Source of the DNA: Parietichytrium sp. I65-24A
Lineage: Eukaryota > Sar > Bigyra > Thraustochytrida > Thraustochytriidae
NCBI GenBank assembly: GCA_012862575.1
Contig: BLSF01000040.1
Coordinates: 310,001-374,000 of the forward strand
Length of the DNA: 64,000 nt
Direction: 5' to 3'
Shown here: positions 10,001 to 21,194 of the stretch, piece after piece
How positions within the stretch are numbered: position 1 is the stretch's first letter
Layout of the letters: every line of letters starts with the position of its first letter
Notes under the pieces: generated by a model
The model's database searches: none
What the model saw: only the letters and a program-made list of their open reading frames with translations
What the model was told of the DNA's origin: nothing
Translations under genes and position numbers: made by a program

Positions 10001-12589
10001 GGACACTCGCAGTCAGTAGAATTCCTATATTTTTTGGGCCACACGTTACCGGTACTAGTACCAGGTACTACTGCCAGTGAGTACTAATATCTAGGCTAGT
10101 AGAGGACTGTGGTAAGTCGGTCACACTCAAGCTCCAAGAAATGGACCAGCTTTTGTGAAATGATTGACTCGCGCCTTAGCTTCCTTAGCCAATCCGTTCG
10201 AATTTTGTTGTTGAGCACTTACTTTGCGGCAGTCGGGCTCCTTTGACACCTCTGACCTGTCGCCCGGTCCTCAGCAGCGAGTAAAGCGAAGAGCACAAGA
10301 GCAGGGAAACTCACGTGCCAGATCGAATCAAATGCACCGAGACCCAGTGCCTCACATGAGTTGTTCGAGAGAGAATCAACGGGCGACTTCACAGTCAATG
10401 TTCAAGTTCAACGCATTGCCAGGTCGACGATCGAAGACAGCTATACAAGGTATGCATGGCTATCATGTCTCACAGTTTCTCACAGCGAAAACTGAATCTG
10501 TAAGTTACTGTGCAAATTGTTCAATCAAAATGAATCACGGGATTGGCTATGATCGACTAGATGTCTAAAATTCCACGGTGATTGGTGTGACCTTTAATGC
10601 TTCGATAGCTGACGGGTCACGCATCATGATGTTCACACACGAACAGCGGCTGTTGGGACTCCGACTTCCCAGGTGCAACCGTTGACCGTGCTGGCAGTGC
10701 TGGCTTTACTTTTGAATGCCGTCGTGGAGAATACCATCGAATAACTTGAATGCAACTCCATCCTAGTAATCGCTACGTTGTTTTTCATGGTCCGCATGGT
10801 AGGGCTGACCTTCTGTCACAACGCTTATCTACTCCTAAGGCATTGTCGTGAATTGCGTCAACGAGCACTTGAGAATGAGTTTTGGGCATCTTGACTGTGA
10901 AGGAACGAGCGTCAATCATGTGGGTGCGTGCGGTCCTGATTCTGGCGTGCTCGTATTCGTGCTCTTCGTTGTTGAGTGGAATTGATGCTTGCTAGTAGTA
11001 CGCAAAATCGAAAGATCCAGGACTGCTTGAAGATGTTTGAGACTCAGAGGCACTCAGAGGTCGTGAAAGATCAGGGTCCTGCAATGTCCTTCACTTCCGG
11101 CACTGTGCGATCAGACACACGACGTACACGACGTTCCACAAGCTCACTCTCAGTACTCTCAGTGTCGGTAAGGACTTTGCGTCTCGGATGCAAAGTTCCT
11201 CTAGCAGATTCTTGACATCTGGACACCATTTTTGACCCGAAACTACAATCGAGCAGGATACTGGATGGCCTCCTGCACTTTTGAGACATCAGATATCATC
11301 AGATTCATCAGATCCACGGAAAGTGTGACGATTGCGACAACTTTTGCCAAGCAGAATCCATCCATCGGCTGGAGCGAGCAGTCGAGGACCTAAACAGAGT
11401 TTGATTGACAGCGGTCACTTTTCATCTATTAGAGCCGTGGCCTATCCAAACGAGAATGCGATGATTATCGAACCCGCCAAGTCGCGCCAGCCTCGCCAGT
11501 CCGCGCCAGTCGCAGAGGAATGACTGCCATGTTCAACTGCGTTCACATTGCACCTTCGTTTGTTTCTTTTGTTTCGTTCGTTGAACATCGTGAACTACGA
11601 TGAACATTCATCTATTCGAGAGCAAAATCGAGCTTTCTGAAGAGCCTTACACCGTGTGGAGAACACAAGGAACCAAACCGAACAAATGGCAAGTCTGTCG
11701 CTTGTGTTGTCTTCCACTTTGAAAACCAGACCCAGACGGGCATTTCACAGCGCAAACAATAGGGCTCCGAAACTCCTCCTCGGATCACATGCACACTTTG
11801 TTCTTTTCGTTCTATTCAATTCGCCGATCCATTACGAGCTAGATAGTGCATCCCACCGCAACGCGCCGCGGGTCGGTCTGGTAACACCAGCACGAGCTTC
11901 ACTGCAGTGGTGGCGAGTACTATTACTGAGTACTACCATGTACTACCGACGGACCATTTGGGATTTGGTGCAATTGGTATCATGTGGTGCAATTGGTGCA
12001 ATTGATGCAGGAGCTTTTCAAGGTGAAATTGCCCGGGTTCTCCATCGATTAGCGGACGACTTGAAGACGCCAAGTGTGTCCGTCGAGTTGGCGCTGCGAG
12101 GCTTCGACGGTTGTGTGCGGTGGGACCGTGACCAAGACCCGGCTATGATGGGCATGATAGACATGATGGACAAGATGGGATGAAGTGGCATGTGTGGCTG
12201 GCTGGCTAGCCGGCTGGCTGGCCGTGTGGGACTACGTAACCATACTCGCCATTGTTAGGCCTTACCCCAGCGGGAGGAGTGCAAAGAGTAAGTTTGCCTG
12301 CCAGGTGGGTCAGGATCGGAGATATCAGATGGAGACGTTTTGGCGCGACAATTTACATACAGTCTGGCACAGTCTGACTCCATTTTGAGTGTGCTGGGAC
12401 ATCGTCGGGGGCAGTTTCGCAGCGAATTCGGTGAAGGGTCGCGATTGGGTTGGTAGTTTTATCAGTCCACGTGCAAGCGCAAGCGCAAGCGAATTCGCAG
12501 GCAAGAGCACCAAAGGCAAAAGTCGCGCAGAATCAAGTGTAAAACGAAAAAGTCGACAAGACAAAGGTTGTGAAAGTGGTGATCGGGAC
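7093..12589. other. 5.5 kb intergenic region without recognisable genes
   Basis: Only short frames occur, with no family resemblance and no protein-like composition. There are simple repeats: a CCAGCCAG run at about 7132-7157, a 9-bp minisatellite at 8505-8550, GAATTC-rich runs at 9524-9562, and a GGCTGGCTGGC run at 12196-12223. Partial copies of the ACTGACTGTGA palindrome recur (about 7793, 9098, 9556, 10072). A frame across 11656-12183 opens with GTG and ends in a Met-rich low-complexity tail; I do not accept it as a gene. Confidence 0.5.
8505..8550. repeat. 9-bp minisatellite
   Basis: Five copies of CCTGTGCGT with single-base changes. Same unit length as the arrays at 1285, 47395 and 49108. 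Confidence 0.85.
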
Positions 12590-14605
12590 ATGACAGAACA
12601 ACTGGCAACGCTGGACGAGGTGGAGCTCGGCCCCGAGCTGCACAGGAGCTTGGAGAATGTTTGCTACCATGCCAAGCTTCGAGGCGAGTCGGTGGTGGTG
12701 AAAAAAGCCATCATTCGGCGGTCAGATAGCGTGCTCAAGTTTGAGGAAGAGGTGGCAATCCTGTGCAGGCCTGATCTTGGTGAAAGCGTGCTTGCTCCCT
12801 CGGCTATCGTTCGCGCTCCACCGCACTATTCGATCGTGCTTCCGTACATGGAGAATGGAAGTGTGAGCACTCTCATCAGCAGATGCGTGCTACCTCTAGA
12901 GATGATCATTAGCTTTGCGCTGGATTCGGCGCGGGCCCTGCACGCACTCCATAGCACCGGGTACGTGCACCGTGACATCAAATCCGCCAATTTGCTCGTG
13001 GGGCCAGACTTTAGGGTGTGGATCACCGATCTGGGCTCCGCAGAGCGACTGTTTGACGACCAAGGCCAACCGATCGAAAGAGTGCTGGAGAACCCTGCAA
13101 ACCCCTCTGGAGGCTTCCACAAGCGTAACATTGATGGAACCACCCTGGGCTACACAGCTCCCGAAGTCTTTCGTAACACTCCAGCCGTACAGCCATCTGA
13201 CGTATATGCTTTGGGTATGACCTTCGCTGAGATGTTGACCGGTGTCCCTCCCTTTGTCGGGATGGAGAAGGAAGACGCTGACATGCACACCGTCATGGAC
13301 GCTTCCTATTCGGCGCATGCACTCATGGTAGCTATCACCAATGAGCACCTTCGCCCTGGGCTTGTGTCAGTTTCCGAGCGCCCGGGGATGCCCATGGAGC
13401 TCATCGAACTTATCCGCGCAATGTGGCATGCCGACATCCCACACCGCCCGACAGCAGAGCAATGCGTGCGTGTCTTGTCCGAAATTGCTGATCGTATGGG
13501 AGTGGACACTTCGTTTGGCGCCGCTCGCATGGAGTATGCGAAAGGCATCCGCATGGTCGGTGAGGATGACGACGAGCCGAATAAGGAGATGGAGGAGGAG
13601 ATGGAGGAACCAGACAACAAGGAAGTGTTTGAAAAGGGATACCAAGTTAATGACGTCGCCACCGTTCCAGTAAATATGGAGATGGAGACTGGTGATGAGA
13701 ACTCGCGTCTAGGGTCGCGAGCGCGCTACAACACCAAAATTCCGATTGGAGCATTCGCAACCTCTGGTCGAAGAGGTGCAGACAAGATGGAGGACAGGCA
13801 TGCTGTCATGCATTTCCACAGAGAGTCCGCGGACGGTGAGCTGAGTGTTTGCACGTGTTTTGACGGTCACGGTGGGGCGGCTTGTGCCGATTTTGCCAAC
13901 CAAGTAATCGGGCCGCGAATCGGTTCAGCGCTAACCCGGACTTCACAAATCCCACCTGCGGAGACTCGCGCAAGCATTGTAAAGGAAGCTTTCGTAAACG
14001 CCGATTTAGAGTTCCGCAACGGGCCACGTAGTGACAAATCCGGTTGCACAGCTATGGCAGCCATGTTGTGGCACCCAGAGCGAAACACTCGGCCAAACAC
14101 CATTCAAATTATGATCGCCAACGCTGGGGACTGCCGAGCTGTGCTATGCAGAGTAGAAAATGGGAAGGACAAGGCCATCCGACTCAGTCGCGACCACAAT
14201 GCAAGTGTCGCACAAGAGCAAGATCGCATTCGCGCTGCAGGTGGCACCATTACAATGACACGGGACGGAAAGCATCGCGTCCAAGGGCATATTCAGGTCA
14301 CTCGCGCACTCGGCGATGCAGCTATGAAGCCATACGGTGTGACCGCGGAACCGGAGATCCATGAGTACGAGCTAAATGTTGACCATGGGGATGAGTTTGT
14401 GATTATTGCAACCGATGGTGTGTGGGACACCCTCTCAGACCAAGACGCAGTTCACATGGTACGCTCTACCGCCAAGGAATGTGGACTTGCCGCAAAGCGA
14501 ATCGGAGGAGAAGCTCTTGCTCGCGGGAGCAAAGACAACATCAGCGTGATCGTTTGCTTTCTCCAATCATTCGATCAGCACCAGGACGTCCTATACGTAT
14601 CTTAA
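12590..14605 (+). CDS. Protein kinase - PP2C phosphatase fusion protein
   Basis: 671 residues from the first ATG; the longer frame to 12389 begins with GTG. The N-terminal half is a kinase domain: VVVKK (about residue 38, ATP-binding Lys), YVHRDIKSANLL (catalytic Asp129), TDLG in place of DFG (Asp147), then GTTLGYTAPE and SDVYALGMTFAEML. The glycine loop is poorly conserved. An acidic linker (EDDDEPNKEMEEEMEE) leads to a complete PP2C domain: MEDRHAV, FDGHGG (Asp425, metal binding), NAGDCRAVL, SRDHNA, TRALGD, ATDGVWD and GSKDNISV. The same order of domains is known in plants (Arabidopsis kinase and PP2C-like domain protein, At2g40860). One chain therefore carries opposing Ser/Thr kinase and metal-dependent phosphatase activities. 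It is probably cytosolic; no signal peptide or TM is seen. Confidence 0.9.
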   Translation: MTEQLATLDEVELGPELHRSLENVCYHAKLRGESVVVKKAIIRRSDSVLKFEEEVAILCRPDLGESVLAPSAIVRAPPHYSIVLPYMENGSVSTLISRCVLPLEMIISFALDSARALHALHSTGYVHRDIKSANLLVGPDFRVWITDLGSAERLFDDQGQPIERVLENPANPSGGFHKRNIDGTTLGYTAPEVFRNTPAVQPSDVYALGMTFAEMLTGVPPFVGMEKEDADMHTVMDASYSAHALMVAITNEHLRPGLVSVSERPGMPMELIELIRAMWHADIPHRPTAEQCVRVLSEIADRMGVDTSFGAARMEYAKGIRMVGEDDDEPNKEMEEEMEEPDNKEVFEKGYQVNDVATVPVNMEMETGDENSRLGSRARYNTKIPIGAFATSGRRGADKMEDRHAVMHFHRESADGELSVCTCFDGHGGAACADFANQVIGPRIGSALTRTSQIPPAETRASIVKEAFVNADLEFRNGPRSDKSGCTAMAAMLWHPERNTRPNTIQIMIANAGDCRAVLCRVENGKDKAIRLSRDHNASVAQEQDRIRAAGGTITMTRDGKHRVQGHIQVTRALGDAAMKPYGVTAEPEIHEYELNVDHGDEFVIIATDGVWDTLSDQDAVHMVRSTAKECGLAAKRIGGEALARGSKDNISVIVCFLQSFDQHQDVLYVS

Positions 14606-14793
14606 ATACTCTACTTTCATTTCTTTTTGTGTTTACTAAACGAGGAACTCTTCAAAAGGCTCTCAGTGGGATGCGTTCCGCAGTGGAAGCAAATGCATTT
14701 GAGGTGGAGGCCGGCCAATGTGGAAAAGAAAAAAGTGAACAGTGTGAACAACAGAAACAAATTATGATGCACTGCTTTGCCCCCCTTTGAAGG

Positions 14794-15108
14794 CTAGCAC
14801 CTGGATTGCATGTGCTTTGCCACCCAAGCCCGGCTTGCTCTCGCTACCAGCGCTGCTGGTGCTGACATAGAGGTGGGCACACAAATATAACGATAGCCTT
14901 CTTTTCCGAACCTGGCGTCTTGTTGGAGCAGCTCAAAGAGGCGTTGATATTGATTTTGGCGGCGCAGGTCACGACCATTCCATTGAGGCAAGACCACCGA
15001 TCGTAACCTTCGTTCTTGTCTCTTGGGCAAATGGCTTTTGTCCCGAGTTTTAATCAACAGTGCAAATGTAAAAGCCAGCAACACTACATATTGCAGTATT
15101 GCAGCCAT
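14794..15108 (-). CDS. Hypothetical 104-residue single-pass membrane protein
   Basis: An ATG-started frame with one clear N-terminal hydrophobic segment (LQYVVLLAFTFALLI, residues 5-19), then a basic stretch (KSHLPKRQERRLRS) and a Gln/Arg-rich helix (RRQNQYQRLFELLQQDARF). It lies 188 bp downstream of the kinase-PP2C gene, convergent to it. No family is recognised. The TM-plus-basic layout would suit a small membrane-anchored protein, but a chance frame is possible. Confidence 0.35.
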   Translation of the reverse strand: MAAILQYVVLLAFTFALLIKTRDKSHLPKRQERRLRSVVLPQWNGRDLRRQNQYQRLFELLQQDARFGKEGYRYICVPTSMSAPAALVARASRAWVAKHMQSRC

Positions 15109-16329
15109 TCACGTTCAAATTATCTCTCAATCAAATTAGTCAAATTGCAACTGGATACCTTCGACCTGCCAAACAAACTAATCTAAACTACTTCCTTCCG
15201 TCTGCTACAAGCTGCTAGCCAGGAGATACTGATATTACACGCCGCGGCGGCGCCGCTCATCACGTTCACCGGACAACTTTTTCACATCTAGCGATCATTT
15301 ACGCAAAAGAATAGCCGCAACTTACACACGCCGAAAAGTGTCTGTTGTGTGACTGGCTCACTGGCACTCAGAGCACTAAGTGCTGACAGTGAGTACCGAG
15401 ACAGTAGACAATGGTGAATGCAAAGTGCATCATGCATAATTGATGTGGAAGATGGCTCCGTTTTCAATTCGCGTTCACTTTGCTGATACTGTTCTTGGGC
15501 CATCGTCATCGCTTCCCGCGTGCCTGGCCGGGCAAAATGAAAGTTGTTCTCGGGAATGTCTAATGTCAAATGTCAAATGTTGAATGTTAAATTTTAAATT
15601 GTCAAATTGTCAATTGTCAAAGGTAATGTTTACATGGAAGATGATGGAAGATGGCAAATGGCAAATGCGGAATGTGAATAGTGGAGGTACGACGCGAGCG
15701 GCGATTCTGAGCTGTCTGCACACATGTAGAGAGCCCCGCGACGGAGTAGATTGAGCAGTCGGTAGTGTAGCACTCATCGCCCGAAGAACGAGAAAGCGAG
15801 GGAGTTTGTTCGTTTCTTTCGCTTCTCCCCTCGCCCATCTGTTGAAGTTGTGGCTCCGTTCCAGCTGTAAGTGAGCACACGCGGAACATAAGACCTCTCT
15901 GGAGCGCAGTGTTACCTAGTGTGCCTTGCCTCTTCCTCTTCGCTCACTTTGTTCATTCAGTGAACCAAAAGTAAAAAGTTGCTCTCGTTTCCCTCGCGTC
16001 GTCCACGCACCTAGCTTCCTGCCGTAGCATTTGTCGGTGACGATATCGATTCGTTAGTGTGTGGGCAGCCGCGAGCGCTGGTGGGTAGGTCTTCCGAGCA
16101 AGGAAAGAAAGAAAGAAAGAAAGAAGGCAGGCAGGCGAGCGGGCGGAAAGGAAGGAAGGAAGCAGGGAAGGAAGTGGAGGCAGCCTGTCTCAGTCGAGCA
16201 ACGTGTCTTGCTCTGCAGCGCAAGGCTCGGAGCGGTAGGCATATTTTCCATAAGGTGGGCGGCAACATTTGGTTTGGTGCAGCGCGCCGGGCGGGGTGTG
16301 AACGTGAGTGAGCTTGCGAGCAAGCCAAG
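15109..16329. other. Intergenic and 5' leader of the PKA-like kinase gene
   Basis: No gene is seen. It contains a run of degenerate TGTCAAATGT units at about 15558-15620 and a purine tract (GAAA/GGAA repeats) at 16097-16175, just before the kinase start; frames through the tract are composition artefacts. Confidence 0.5.
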
Positions 16330-17708
16330 ATGAACACGCTGCGTAAAGCCCTCACTGGCAAGTCAGCACCAAGCAATGGGAGCGACGCTTCAGATCTGTT
16401 CGAGGAGTGCACTGATGGCACGAGCAGAAAGCTTGACTGCTTGTTAGAAGACTTTGAGCTTGGAGACACGCTGGGCACGGGAACATTCGGGAGAGTGCGG
16501 CTGGCACGATACAAGGCGTATGACAAGCAGCAGGAAAAGGGAAGCCCATATTATGCGATGAAGATTTTGCGCAAATCCGAAATTCTTCGACTCCAGCAAT
16601 TGGTAAGTGGTAAAATGCTGGTGTTAGACTTTAGGCACTTGAAAAGACTCACGCGTTTGAATTGCGTCTGTGATCCGTGCAGGCACATATCAAGAACGAA
16701 ACCATTCTTCTGTCTCAAATCGACCATCCGTTTATTGTCAACTTGGTCAACCACTTCCAGAATGACATTTACTTGATGATGGTGTTAGAATACGTTCCAG
16801 GGGGAGAGCTATTCACCTACCTAAGAAACGAGGGAAGGCTGCAGAATGACGAGGCGAGGTTCTTCGCTGCACAGATAGTTTTGGCATTTGGCTACCTGTA
16901 AGTTCTTTTGCGGGCAAGATTGTGCGGGTTAAAATTGCACAGCGGGGATTGCTAACGGTTACGTCGTCTTGTCCGATGACTTTTGTTTCGAATGAACGGG
17001 CCGGCCGATGATGGATACAACACAGTCACTCTAAGCAAATTGCCTACAGAGACCTCAAACCTGAAAATCTCTTGATTGACAAGACTGGGTATCTCAAAGT
17101 CGCAGATTTTGGGTTTGCAAAAATTATCGAGGACAGAACATGGACGCTTTGCGGGACTCCAGAGTACCTCGCGCCAGAAATCATCCAATCGAGAGGACAT
17201 GCACAGCCAGTGGATTGGTGGGCGTTCGGGGTCCTTGTCTATGAGATGCTCGCGGGCTATCCTCCATTCTACGGTAAGTACGAGCTGCAGAAAGCTTTGA
17301 TGCATAATTTTGCTAATAGCCCTTGTGAAAAACGCAGATGAAAACGCCTTTGGGATCTACCAGAAAATCTTGGCAGGCACAGTGGACTACCCACGGCACA
17401 TGGACCCCAAGGCAGTCCATCTAATTAAAAAGCTTTTGATGTCAGATCTTACAAAGCGGATTGGGTGCTTGAAAGCCGGGGTCAAGGAGATTCAAAAGCA
17501 CAAATGGTTCGCGAAGACCAACTGGCGCGCAATTTATGAAAGGACAGAAAAAGCCAACTACATCCCTCAGATTGCCTCCGAAGGTGACACTGGAAATTTT
17601 GACGAGTACCCGGACTCTCCTCCAGGTAATGTGGTGGCCCTCAATTCCACAGAGGCCGCCTTATTCGAGGAGTTTGACACCATCGGGTTTAAATCTTCAG
17701 ACGCATAA
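16330..17708 (+). CDS. PKA-like AGC-family Ser/Thr protein kinase (four exons)
   Basis: Exons 16330-16602, 16683-16897, 17026-17273 and 17338-17708 join in frame to 368 residues. All introns start GTAAGT and end CAG. The chain contains a glycine loop (GTGTFGRV, 49-56), AMKIL with Lys78, the αC segment [36 protein letters not shown] with catalytic Asp172, DFG at 190-192, an activation loop [14 protein letters not shown] (Thr203 is the predicted PDK1-type site), and [20 protein letters not shown]. The C-tail has NFDEY and FEEF, matching the AGC tail and FxxF hydrophobic motif of cAMP-dependent kinase catalytic subunits. YRDLKPEN rather than HRD is typical of PKA. Its 3' end is 132 bp from the convergent OFD1-like gene. 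A cGMP-dependent kinase is less likely because no cyclic-nucleotide domain is present. Confidence 0.92.
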
Positions 17709-17840
17709 TAATTCACTATTTTTCGGAGGAAAAAAGAAAAGGAACTGTAAAGCATTAATTGTGGATACTAGGAAAGTTCGCTCTTTATATTTATTCCAAC
17801 TCATCTTCAATGCGAAAGTATGCTGTCATCCTTCCGAGCA

Positions 17841-20800
17841 TCAAAATGCCCATTCATCTGACTCTTCACCTTCATCATTGTCGCCCCCAACAACGATGGT
17901 ATTGGCTGCCCCTGCGTCACTTGGCAAAGACATTGGGCTCGATAGCGTTCCAGCCGGGCTTTGTGAAGTAGCAGGAGATCCGAGGGGACTCATGCGCCCA
18001 AACGACCCCAGAGGGCTTGACGCTCCAGAAAATGGACTCGCGGAGCTCTTCGGAGACACCTTTTCCGTCCCGCCTCGACCTGCGCCGATCCCTTGCTTTT
18101 CTCGTTCTTGAGCTAACTTCGCGAGAGCCTTCTCGCGGTACTGCTGAATCACATCGTCTTGCTCCTTCTTCTTTGCCTCCTCTTTCTCGCGCGCTTTCCG
18201 GGCAAGGTCTTCTTGCTCTTTACGCTCGGCCTCTCTTGCTGCCAGCTCTTTCTTTGCCGCGTCCTCCTTTCTTTCTTGTTCCCTCTGCTCTGCTTCCAAT
18301 CGCTGCCGCTCTTTCTCTTCAGCTATTTTTCGTTGCCGCTCTCTGGCCTGCTGCTGCTGCAGCTTTCGCTGCCTCTCCTGCGCTTCTCTTTGCTTCTGAA
18401 GTGCCAAAAGAGCATGCTCCTCCTCTTCCTCCTCTTGTTTTTCAACTACAGCGGCTGCGCCCTCGGAGCTTCCGTGAGATGACGATTTCGAGGCAACCGA
18501 GAGAGGGCTCGTGGTCGATTTACTAGGCGATGGTGTTGGTTCTTGGCTCTGTGACGGCGATGACTTTACAGAGTCCAGCGATTTTGAAGGCATTATTGCC
18601 GGGCTGCGGCTGCGAATAGGTGAGTCTGTCGACTCATTGAATGGACTTAGAGCTGAGGTCAGCGGACTTGGGACGGACTCTTGGTTTTCCAGGGAGACGC
18701 GCAATTCGTCGTGTACATTGCCTTGCTCAGTACTGCTTGGTTTACTTCCTCGGGCAGGCTCCCTCATGACCTCTTGCCCTTCTTTGTCAGTGTCCGCACG
18801 CACAGATCCTTGAGAAGAAAAAGAAGGTCCTTCCGACAGCTGACTTTCAATTTTATCAAGCTGTCTGAGGGCAGGGCTCGCGGCACTTGAGCTTGTGATA
18901 CCTGGGCTTGCAGTGCTAGGCCTCGCCAGCGAGTAGTCTGTCGCAAGATTGTGCGTGATGGGGCTGCCGACATCCGATCTTTGCGATGAAAGTGGGCTCG
19001 ATAGCCTAGGAGGCGACAATGATTTAACATCTCCTGGTGTTTGAGTATTATTGCTTTTCCCCACTGCAGGATCAGCCGGGGTGGCTTGCGCATCAGAGCC
19101 AGCTGCTCTTCCTGTCCTTGCGGTTTCGGAGGGCGCAACGTATGGAGCTGGCGCAGGGGCTCTTGCTTGATGTGTTCCCAAATGCGCTTCATTAGGGCCA
19201 TCTCTTCTCTGAAACATACTTTCAAACATTCCCGGAAACATCATGTTCGGTGTTGGCACGTGTCCATACATTGCAAAAGGATTGTACATCGGCATGGGAG
19301 GCGGAGCGCTGTTGCGGTGAATCACGGGAGCGTTTTCTTCTTCTGTCTGTTGTTTTTTGGGCTCGCTCAAATCCTTCTGAATGGCGCGTCTCGCCTGCCC
19401 TAGTAGTTTTCGGAGCTCAGAATTTTCCTCTTCGAGCGTCCGGGCTTGAGCTTGCGCCTGGTCCGCTCTCGTAATCGCCTCGTCTAATTGCTGCTCCGTC
19501 CAGGAAAGCTTGTCTCGAACATCTGCGGTCTGTTGACGGAAAAGCACATTTGCGTGAGCAAGGCTGTGCTCATGATCCCGCGTTAATTTCTCTAAATCAA
19601 TTTCCAGCGACTGGTTTTCATGCTCAAGTTGGCGAACCCTGGCTTCTAGTGTCGCCGTGGTTTGATGAAAGGAAGCTTTCTGCTGAGCGATTACCCTTTC
19701 TTGCTCTGAGTATCGGCCAAAGTCCCCGGAAAGCTTTTCTTTTTTACGCAGCTCATCAAGCTCTTTGATTACCGCCACATACTCCGAGTATAAACGGTCA
19801 TATCTGTCACGGTCGTGCTGCGCGCTTTCTTTGACAAATCGAATCTGCTCTTCATGCGTCTTTGCCTTGAGCCGAAGCTCTTCATTCTTCGTCTCGGATT
19901 TATTTATCGAACTTTCTAGCTCTTTTATCCTCTCGGACTGTGTCTCAGCAAGCAATAGCTGAGAAGCCAGGTTTTCACGTTTCTTCTGGAGCTCCATACG
20001 AGCAGTCTGCACCTCTGCCTCCCCAAGCTGAATTACCCGCTCGCGGTCGACATAGTCTGCTAGAACCTGCTGACGGTGTGTTCTAGTATGCTCGAGATAT
20101 TTCTGACGCAGCTCTACCTCCAACTTGTCAATTTCGAGCTTTGCCTTTTGAAGATCTGCCAACCGATGATCTAGTTCGCGCCTTTCTTTTTCTAGGGCAA
20201 GCTGTTCGATCTCTAGCTTTCTACGCTCTTGCTCTCCTCTCGAGGTGCTCTGCTCGTACTTTTGAAGCAGACTTTGTCGCTCCTGGTAGAGCTCCTCTTG
20301 CATTTCTGCTTCTTTCGCCCGGAGCTGCTCTGCAATTCCTAGCTCGCGCTTCGCAAGCTCTTGCATCTTTGCCTTTAATTCTCGCCTCATCCTTTCTGCC
20401 TCACGAGCTAGCTCTATGCGGAAATGGCTCCGTTCTTGAATCCGAATGTTTGTGAGCTCGTTTTCCCTTATGCGCGCGATTTCATTCTCAATACGAGCAT
20501 CCGCCCTCTTCTCACATTCCCGCTGAAAACGAAGCATTCGCTCCTCCGTGGAACGTTGTGGAAACAGAGCCTCTCTCTGAACAAGAGTGGCGTATTCCTC
20601 GCTGATGCGATTAAGTTTCCGGTCCAAGACCACCGACGCGGAATCGCCTTCAAAACGGTCTTCGTCTGCCGTTTGCACCTGGCAGTCCTTGAGCACAATC
20701 CCTCGCCGGTTCACGACCTCGTGGCTTGCTGAGCCAAAAGTCGCTCGTCTGATCATTTCTACAAGAAGTGGAGTTTCTCTCTCTTCGCCATGGTGAAACG

Positions 20801-21194
20801 CGCCATTGGCCCGGAGCATCTCATTCTCCTTCCGGGACGCTTGAGTGGTAGGTGGCTTCCATTTAACAATTGCCTCCATCTCTGCTCTTCGCAGCGGCTC
20901 ACGCCGTTCCAATCCAGCTTCGGGCATGAGCACGCTCAATGTAAACATGCACTGCTCGAACTCTAGCCACTCCGCAACGATGCTGGACGCCAGGGATTTC
21001 TCCAAATCGAGCTGCGCTGTCTCATCCACATTCTCCACGACGTTCTTCCCCTGCCGCCTCCTGGGGTCATTCTTTCCCAGCGCCTGCAATTGGTGCACCA
21101 ATTTCGCTCTCAGACCAGCTTTCGCAGCGTCCACAGCACCGCATGAACGAAGTCCGCGGAAAACGCCTTCGCGAGCGTCCGCCAAGTCCTCCAT
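17841..21194 (-). CDS. OFD1-like LisH/coiled-coil protein (putative centrosomal or microtubule-organising)
   Basis: 1117 residues, one exon, ATG start. The N-terminus (about 1-100) has GLRAKLVHQLQALG, then a LisH-type helix pair SLASSIVAEWLEFEQCMFTL followed by SVLMPEAGL. This order matches the N-terminus of OFD1 and the shared TON1/OFD1/FOP motif, whose LisH region ends in a similar (F/L)PE(S/A)GL. Residues about 185-625 are a long heptad coiled coil rich in Glu, Arg, Gln and Lys. About 640-900 is Ser/Pro-rich and disordered, about 910-1030 is a second very charged helix (RERQRKIAEEKERQRLE), and the tail ends in acidic EGEESDEWAF. OFD1 works at centrioles and basal bodies. The coiled coil is low-specificity evidence; the N-terminal match carries the assignment. 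Confidence 0.65.
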   Translation of the reverse strand: MEDLADAREGVFRGLRSCGAVDAAKAGLRAKLVHQLQALGKNDPRRRQGKNVVENVDETAQLDLEKSLASSIVAEWLEFEQCMFTLSVLMPEAGLERREPLRRAEMEAIVKWKPPTTQASRKENEMLRANGAFHHGEERETPLLVEMIRRATFGSASHEVVNRRGIVLKDCQVQTADEDRFEGDSASVVLDRKLNRISEEYATLVQREALFPQRSTEERMLRFQRECEKRADARIENEIARIRENELTNIRIQERSHFRIELAREAERMRRELKAKMQELAKRELGIAEQLRAKEAEMQEELYQERQSLLQKYEQSTSRGEQERRKLEIEQLALEKERRELDHRLADLQKAKLEIDKLEVELRQKYLEHTRTHRQQVLADYVDRERVIQLGEAEVQTARMELQKKRENLASQLLLAETQSERIKELESSINKSETKNEELRLKAKTHEEQIRFVKESAQHDRDRYDRLYSEYVAVIKELDELRKKEKLSGDFGRYSEQERVIAQQKASFHQTTATLEARVRQLEHENQSLEIDLEKLTRDHEHSLAHANVLFRQQTADVRDKLSWTEQQLDEAITRADQAQAQARTLEEENSELRKLLGQARRAIQKDLSEPKKQQTEEENAPVIHRNSAPPPMPMYNPFAMYGHVPTPNMMFPGMFESMFQRRDGPNEAHLGTHQARAPAPAPYVAPSETARTGRAAGSDAQATPADPAVGKSNNTQTPGDVKSLSPPRLSSPLSSQRSDVGSPITHNLATDYSLARPSTASPGITSSSAASPALRQLDKIESQLSEGPSFSSQGSVRADTDKEGQEVMREPARGSKPSSTEQGNVHDELRVSLENQESVPSPLTSALSPFNESTDSPIRSRSPAIMPSKSLDSVKSSPSQSQEPTPSPSKSTTSPLSVASKSSSHGSSEGAAAVVEKQEEEEEEHALLALQKQREAQERQRKLQQQQARERQRKIAEEKERQRLEAEQREQERKEDAAKKELAAREAERKEQEDLARKAREKEEAKKKEQDDVIQQYREKALAKLAQEREKQGIGAGRGGTEKVSPKSSASPFSGASSPLGSFGRMSPLGSPATSQSPAGTLSSPMSLPSDAGAANTIVVGGDNDEGEESDEWAF

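Noticed and set aside
11656-12183. 175-codon frame
   Set aside because: It opens with GTG and has mixed composition with a low-complexity Met-rich tail and no motif.
16011-16526. 171-codon minus-strand frame
   Set aside because: It arises from the purine tract and the antisense of kinase exon 1.
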